Assembly: GCA_021464415.1 (NCBI GenBank)
Contig: CM038463.1
Coordinates: 5,146,001 to 5,210,000 of the forward strand
DNA: 64,000 nucleotides
Reading direction: 5' to 3'
Origin: Lonicera japonica
Lineage: Eukaryota > Streptophyta > Magnoliopsida > Dipsacales > Caprifoliaceae
Each line of letters opens with the position of its first letter. Positions within the stretch are counted from its first letter, which is position 1. This document shows, piece after piece, positions 60,111 through 64,000 of the stretch. The notes beneath the pieces are model-generated. The model was not told where the DNA came from. It did not search any database and was given only the letters and a program-made list of their open reading frames with translations. The position numbers and the translations under genes are program-made.

Positions 60111-60425
60111 TTATATTTCTGGAATATAGTTGTGAAGGCTAGGTATAATCTTTGATTGCTCAGAAGATAACTTCTTAAGCTCAATGTCTAATTGGCGAAT
60201 ATGCTTGGTTAATTCGTCAATCTTTGTCTCTAGAGAAGGATTTTGCTCTTTGCAAATCTTTTTTGTTTCTCTAGTTGTGTTGAGGATCTCTCTCAACGTA
60301 GTAACAAAATCCGAAGGGATTTGTTGGTCTAATTCTTTAATTAGTCTTTTATTATTTTTGGTCTCTAAATCCAGAAGCTGGATGTCTGTTTTGATCTTTT
60401 GGAGATCAAAATGAGTCTGTTGCAA
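60111..60425 (-). CDS. Small viral coiled-coil ORF without AUG
   Basis: About 104 codons ending TAA two bases before the polyprotein ATG. The open frame extends back to a stop near 60470 without any ATG, so initiation at a near-cognate codon (TTG, 60425) is assumed, as known for the first ORF of some tungro-like viruses. The product is almost entirely heptad-repeat helix (LQKIKTDIQLLDLETKNNK, LTKHIRQLDIELKKLSSEQ), like virion-associated or P2-type proteins. No stops interrupt it. Confidence 0.6.
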   Translation of the reverse strand: MQQTHFDLQKIKTDIQLLDLETKNNKRLIKELDQQIPSDFVTTLREILNTTRETKKICKEQNPSLETKIDELTKHIRQLDIELKKLSSEQSKIIPSLHNYIPEI

Positions 60426-60710
60426 AACTAATAATAAATATTGGTTTTGGTCTAATAAGCAATTTATTGCTCATGCAATAATCAGCTTGCTTTCTGAGTG
60501 TTTTAAAGGTATATGTTCTATATGTGAACAACCTTCAGTTTGAGTTGTTAAACACCCTTCTGCTCCGATGTGGTGAATCGGAATCGGTTGGTAGTCTGGA
60601 TTTGTTCCAAAAATAGAGGCGTAGATGCGAGGGAATATTCCCAAGGGCATCTATGAAACAACGTCTATTGTTTGAAGTCTGTGAGGAAAGGAGTTTGGGA
60701 TAACTCACTA

Positions 60711-60722
60711 CCTTTGATACCA
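60711..60722 (-). promoter_or_regulatory. tRNA-Met primer-binding site
   Basis: TGGTATCAAAGG on the minus strand matches 10 of 12 bases complementary to the 3' end of plant initiator tRNA-Met (TGGTATCAGAGC), the standard caulimovirid minus-strand primer site. It lies ~290 nt upstream of the small ORF. Confidence 0.85.
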
Positions 60723-60840
60723 AAATGGGGGTTTTACGTCTTTCTAAAATCTGAGGGGTTACAAATTAATTTATAATCAAGTCTAAGGACTAAAGTCCAA
60801 TTTCTAAAATTGTCTAATAAAGACAAAAAGTCTAAATCAC

Positions 60841-60932
60841 CTTATTTATACAAATAAGTAGAAAAGTACCTTATTTTTACAAATAAGTTACAAAACTACC
60901 TTAGTCATAAAAAGAACTCCGTAAACAACATT
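60841..60932 (-). repeat. Right flanking repeat of the pararetrovirus (hairpin units)
   Basis: Two 29-30-bp units, CTTATTTATACAAATAAG + TAGAAAAGTACC and TTATTTTTACAAATAAG + TTACAAAACTACC, then TTAGTCATAAAAAGAACTCC. The left flank shows the same order and spacing on the opposite strand, about 70% alike by eye. Confidence 0.65.
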
Positions 60933-62345
60933 TTTTTTCTTTTATACAATTTTTTTTTATTCTAATGAACATTAGACAATTTTATTGCCCTCGGGCCTGC
61001 ACATTTCACAAATCTAGTTCAAATATTTTAACACTTTATTTTTTAGATTTAATATTTATAATAACATGTTAAAAAATAATAGATATATACATATGCATAT
61101 GTGTGTGTAACGTATCAAGTTAACATAAAATAAAAGTGATAGGAAGTGATTATGATATCAAACTTCAATAGATTTTTTATTTTTCTTATGTATGTTTTTT
61201 TTATTTAAAATTTAGTTGACCGAACTTGAACCAGTGATATTTGGGTTAAAAATTAAGATATCTTATAATAAATTAAAAATATTTTTATGTTTTATTCTTT
61301 TCATTTAATATTAAATTTATGTGTGTATAAAAATAAGAAGTGTACACACATTGCGTGTGTATACGCTTCTAATTTCAAATATATCATATAACACTTAAGT
61401 AAGTTCATTCCTATAACATTTAAGTAAGTTCATTTGATTTGGGTGTTAGCATGCATAATAGAGAGGTAAATCCACCCCCAACCCAGGCAAGGATGGATCT
61501 AAGATTCTTTTTAGGGGAAAGCCTTGCGAAAGGAATACACCAAAATTTAATTGAATGATTGAACTATTGAGAATTTAATATTTGCAAATACTAAAAAAAT
61601 GTATTTAATTATTAATCGGGGCATTGACCCATAACTACACATAAAGAAAAATATTATCCACAAATTCCTACCTAACTAAAAAATAACCACTAGCTCTTAT
61701 TTTAAATTCTTAGCCAAAACTACCATCTCTCTCCATATTATTAGATTTTCACTTTTTCTCTCTTTCTTTCATTTTCTCTATTAGATCAACTTTATCTCTC
61801 TAAAATTTCTCATCTTTCCCTATTACAAGATCTCAATTTCCTTTTTCCCCCCCACTTACTCTCTTAGATCCACTTTCTCTCTTTAAAACATCTCATCTCC
61901 CTATTACAAGATATCCACTTTTTCTTCCTCCTCCACTTACGTCGAAGAACGGCGTTAACCACGGCGGTGGAGAATGAAAATGAAGAATGAAAGTTTGTGA
62001 AAATCAAATTGAGATAAAGATATAGTTTGACTATTATCCATGGGACAAAAGTAACTCGCAACGAATCAAACTTAGATAAAGGTTAAATCCGATTCTTCTT
62101 CATCTTCACTATGTAGTTGAATTACTGAAAATTATCGCCCAGTAATTTGCAAAACTACCAATGTAAACCTACTATAATGCCAAAAAGAATAACAGTAGAA
62201 CATTAATTCTTTTTTATCTTCACTTTATTGTTGAATTACTAGGGGTAGTAATTCCCGGATTACTCAAAAAAAATAAAAGTATAGCATCCATTCTTCTTCA
62301 TCTTCACTCTGTTGTTGGATTATTGGACTGCAATTCAGATTACTA
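60933..62345. other. AT-rich spacer right of the pararetrovirus
   Basis: No gene is recognised. It includes a short direct repeat (TAACA.TTAAGTAAGTTCATT) near 61389-61432, CT-rich stretches at 61730-61920, and three related copies of TTCTTCATCTTCACT...GTTGAATTACT near 62090, 62210 and 62285. A similar phrase recurs at 63945-63995. Confidence 0.5.
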
Positions 62346-62989
62346 CTGCACGTATTTATGCCAATTGACTCTACTAATTTGATGCTTTAATGTTAAAAAC
62401 AATTATTCCTATTGGAGGCCCATTTTAATTGACAAAAAGATAAAGTTAGATTTTCATTATTTTTTGTTGGATTCACCTTATGATTTGTTAAGAATATATA
62501 TATGGTGTGTTTTGACAAATATAGTGAGTGTTTTGATTTTATACATAAGTTTGGCTGTGGAATAATTACAATTGAATTTTATAAATTACTTGAACTTGAA
62601 TGATTTTATTTTTCGAATTTAATAGAGTCGAGAGACCAAATTAGTGCGAGATAAGAGTAGAATTTATGCGCATGAATACTTAGGAAGATAATATTGAATA
62701 TATGATTCTAAAACCCTAGTCAATTAATTCATTAATTTTATTATCTTACTTAATATTGTTTTGTTTAGTTCCATTGCTTTAATTTCATTGGTTTGTTTTA
62801 TTTTATTTTATTTGCTTTATTTTATTTGATTGATTCTTATAAACTTTCTTAGCTATATTAGGAATTTAGTGAAAAGTTAACAAGATAATTATAAAACATA
62901 CTGTTTGAGTTCTTGTAAGATCGACTTCGCTAATACGCTACACTATAAACTGATTCGCGTGCTTACGAGTATTAAAATTTATCAGAACA
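62346..62989 (+). repeat. Left arm of a large inverted repeat (LTR-like)
   Basis: About 640 bp that align with the reverse complement of 63080-63716 at roughly 85-90% identity by eye, including GAGTCGAGAGACCAAATTAG and ATGCGCATGAATACTTAGGA. The arm ends ...GAACA followed by a TTTTTTGCATT...TGGGGA stretch, which looks like a decayed tRNA-Asp primer-binding site. That makes the arm the 3' part of an LTR. No coding sequence is seen. Confidence 0.75.
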
Positions 62990-63003
62990 AGTTTTTTGCA
63001 TTA

Positions 63004-63071
63004 TTACTGGGGACCAAACCCGGGTCACCCGCGTGGCAGCTGGGAACACTTACCACTATACTACAGGCGCC
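63004..63071 (-). ncRNA. tRNA-Asp-like sequence bridging two LTR-like arms (not a functional gene)
   Basis: On the minus strand, TGTAGTATAGTGGTAAGT, TTCCC, CACGCGGGTGACCCGGGTT and TCCCC match plant tRNA-Asp as I remember it across the D, anticodon and T arms. The anticodon-loop text is CTGCCAC instead of CTGTCAC. The T stem has a mismatch, and the acceptor 3' strand is replaced by unrelated sequence, so it cannot fold as a normal tRNA. GGCGCC at 63066-63071 coincides with the start of a tRNA-Asp primer-binding site (TTTTGGCGCC, read on the minus strand). Confidence 0.7.
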
Positions 63072-63079
63072 AAAATTTT

Positions 63080-63716
63080 GTTATGGTAAATTTTAATACT
63101 CGCAAACGCACGAATTAATTTATAATGTAGTGTATAAGCAAGGTCAATCTCACAAAGACTCAAACAATATGTTTTATAATTATCTTGTTAATGTTTCACT
63201 AAACTCCTAATTTAGCATAGTAAAGAAAAATTTATGGTAATCAAACAAATTAAATACAAATAAAGCAAAGCAAATAAATTAAAGTAATAAAACTAAACTA
63301 AATACTAATAAAATTAATGAATTAATTGACTAGGGTTTTGGAGTCATATATTTAATATCATCTTCCTAAGTATTCATGCGCATAAACTCTACTCTTATCT
63401 CGTACTAATTTGGTCTCTCGACTCTATTAGATGCGTAAAATAAAATCATTCAAGTTCAAGTAATTTATAAAATTCAATTGTAATTCTTTCACAGCCAAAC
63501 TTATGTATAAAATCAAAACACTAACTATATCCGTCAAAACACACCCTATATTTGCTTTTAACAAATTATAAGGTGAATCCAACAAAAAAATAATGAGAAT
63601 CTAATTTTATTTTTTATCAATTAAAACTCGCATCCAATAGGAAGAATTGTATTTAACATTAAAATATTAAATTGGTAGAGTCAATTAGCATGAACACGTG
63701 CAGCGTAATCAATTAA
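63080..63716 (-). repeat. Right arm of the large inverted repeat (LTR-like)
   Basis: Mirror image of 62346-62989. Read on the minus strand it ends ...ATAACA followed by TTTTGGCGCC, the better-preserved LTR-end/primer-site junction. Beyond 63716 similarity to the left side is lost. The remainder of the window (63717-64000) is AT-rich, with a palindrome GGATTACTGGGGGCAGTAATCC near 63922-63943 and the start of another TTCTTCATTTTCGCTTTG phrase. Confidence 0.75.
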
Positions 63717-64000
63717 ATATACCCTTCCTAACCCTAGCACAAATTTACGCTAGTATAGAATAAATTAAATAGCACATAAAATAAATAAAAAATTACTTGC
63801 CATTAATTAAATTGAATAAAAAAATAAACCTTCAATTTTCAAAGTCTTCAAAGTAAAAATAAATAAATAAATAAAAATAAAGAAATAAAGAATCAAAAAG
63901 GGAGGAGATGGGCTATTATTGGATTACTGGGGGCAGTAATCCAGATTTTCTTCTTCATTTTCGCTTTGTTGTTGAATTACTAAGGGCATCCCCAGATTAC

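Larger units (their letters stand above)
50578..60932 (-). mobile_element. Endogenous caulimovirid (plant pararetrovirus), near full length
   Basis: About 10.3 kb of viral DNA, coding on the minus strand. Reading from the right: flanking repeat, tRNA-Met primer-binding site, small coiled-coil ORF, giant polyprotein pseudogene, as-1-like motifs, TATA box, polyadenylation signal, intact 277-codon ORF, then a second flanking repeat. Gene content (MP-CP-AP-RT-RH in one frame, small upstream coiled-coil ORF, tRNA-Met priming, no integrase) fits Caulimoviridae, nearest in layout to badnavirus/tungrovirus-like members. The extra C-terminal domain and the position of the 277-codon ORF are not standard. 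Breaks make the polyprotein non-functional as it stands. Genus assignment is not possible here. Confidence 0.92.

Noticed and set aside
63004..63071. Functional tRNA gene
   Set aside because: The acceptor stem cannot form, the T stem is mismatched and the sequence is fused to LTR-like arms. It is a tRNA-derived copy.

Overview
The window is nuclear DNA of a flowering plant, very probably a eudicot. It is AT-rich, its genes have many short exons with GT-AG introns, and it holds plant-type transposons and an integrated plant pararetrovirus. I cannot name the species from sequence alone. No prokaryotic gene, CRISPR array or operon is present.

Six host genes can be read exon by exon. They are a GPI-type phytocyanin/arabinogalactan protein (3.2-5.0 kb, minus), plastid ribosome recycling factor (6.5-11.1 kb, plus, 11 exons), a chloroplast fatty-acid-binding protein of the chalcone-isomerase fold (11.9-14.3 kb, minus), the NatB catalytic subunit NAA20 (16.7-20.2 kb, minus), a SKIP17-like F-box protein (33.2-39.7 kb, plus, 12 exons) and a small plastid membrane protein of DUF6737 type (44.4-47.2 kb, minus). 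The RRF and FAP genes are convergent. The genes share no obvious pathway, although three of them (RRF, FAP, DUF6737) look chloroplast-targeted.

Between the genes lies a dense mobile-element landscape. It includes a decayed Ty1/copia fragment (0-1.2 kb), Tourist/Harbinger MITEs with TAA or TTA target duplications, and an EXO70 pseudogene (20.6-24.2 kb) split by a 2.17-kb hAT element with a perfect 8-bp target duplication. A 2.5-kb Mutator-like element (30.0-32.5 kb) with long inverted ends and a 12-bp flanking duplication carries a hAT remnant and a nested inverted-repeat element. Several minisatellites are also present.

The most notable part is 50.6-60.9 kb, a nearly complete endogenous caulimovirid (plant pararetrovirus) on the minus strand. 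It has a tRNA-Met primer-binding site, a small coiled-coil ORF, and a very long polyprotein (N-terminal coiled-coil region, movement protein, capsid, aspartic protease, RT, RNase H and an unusual C-terminal extension). A 35S-like promoter with as-1-like motifs and a polyadenylation signal follow, then an intact 277-codon ORF. The polyprotein is broken by four in-frame stops and at least three frame changes. Related 30-bp hairpin units in opposite orientation flank the element.

At the right edge (62.3-63.7 kb) two LTR-like arms face each other head to head across a nearly complete tRNA-Asp-like sequence. This looks like a reverse-transcription by-product in which the primer tRNA itself was copied.
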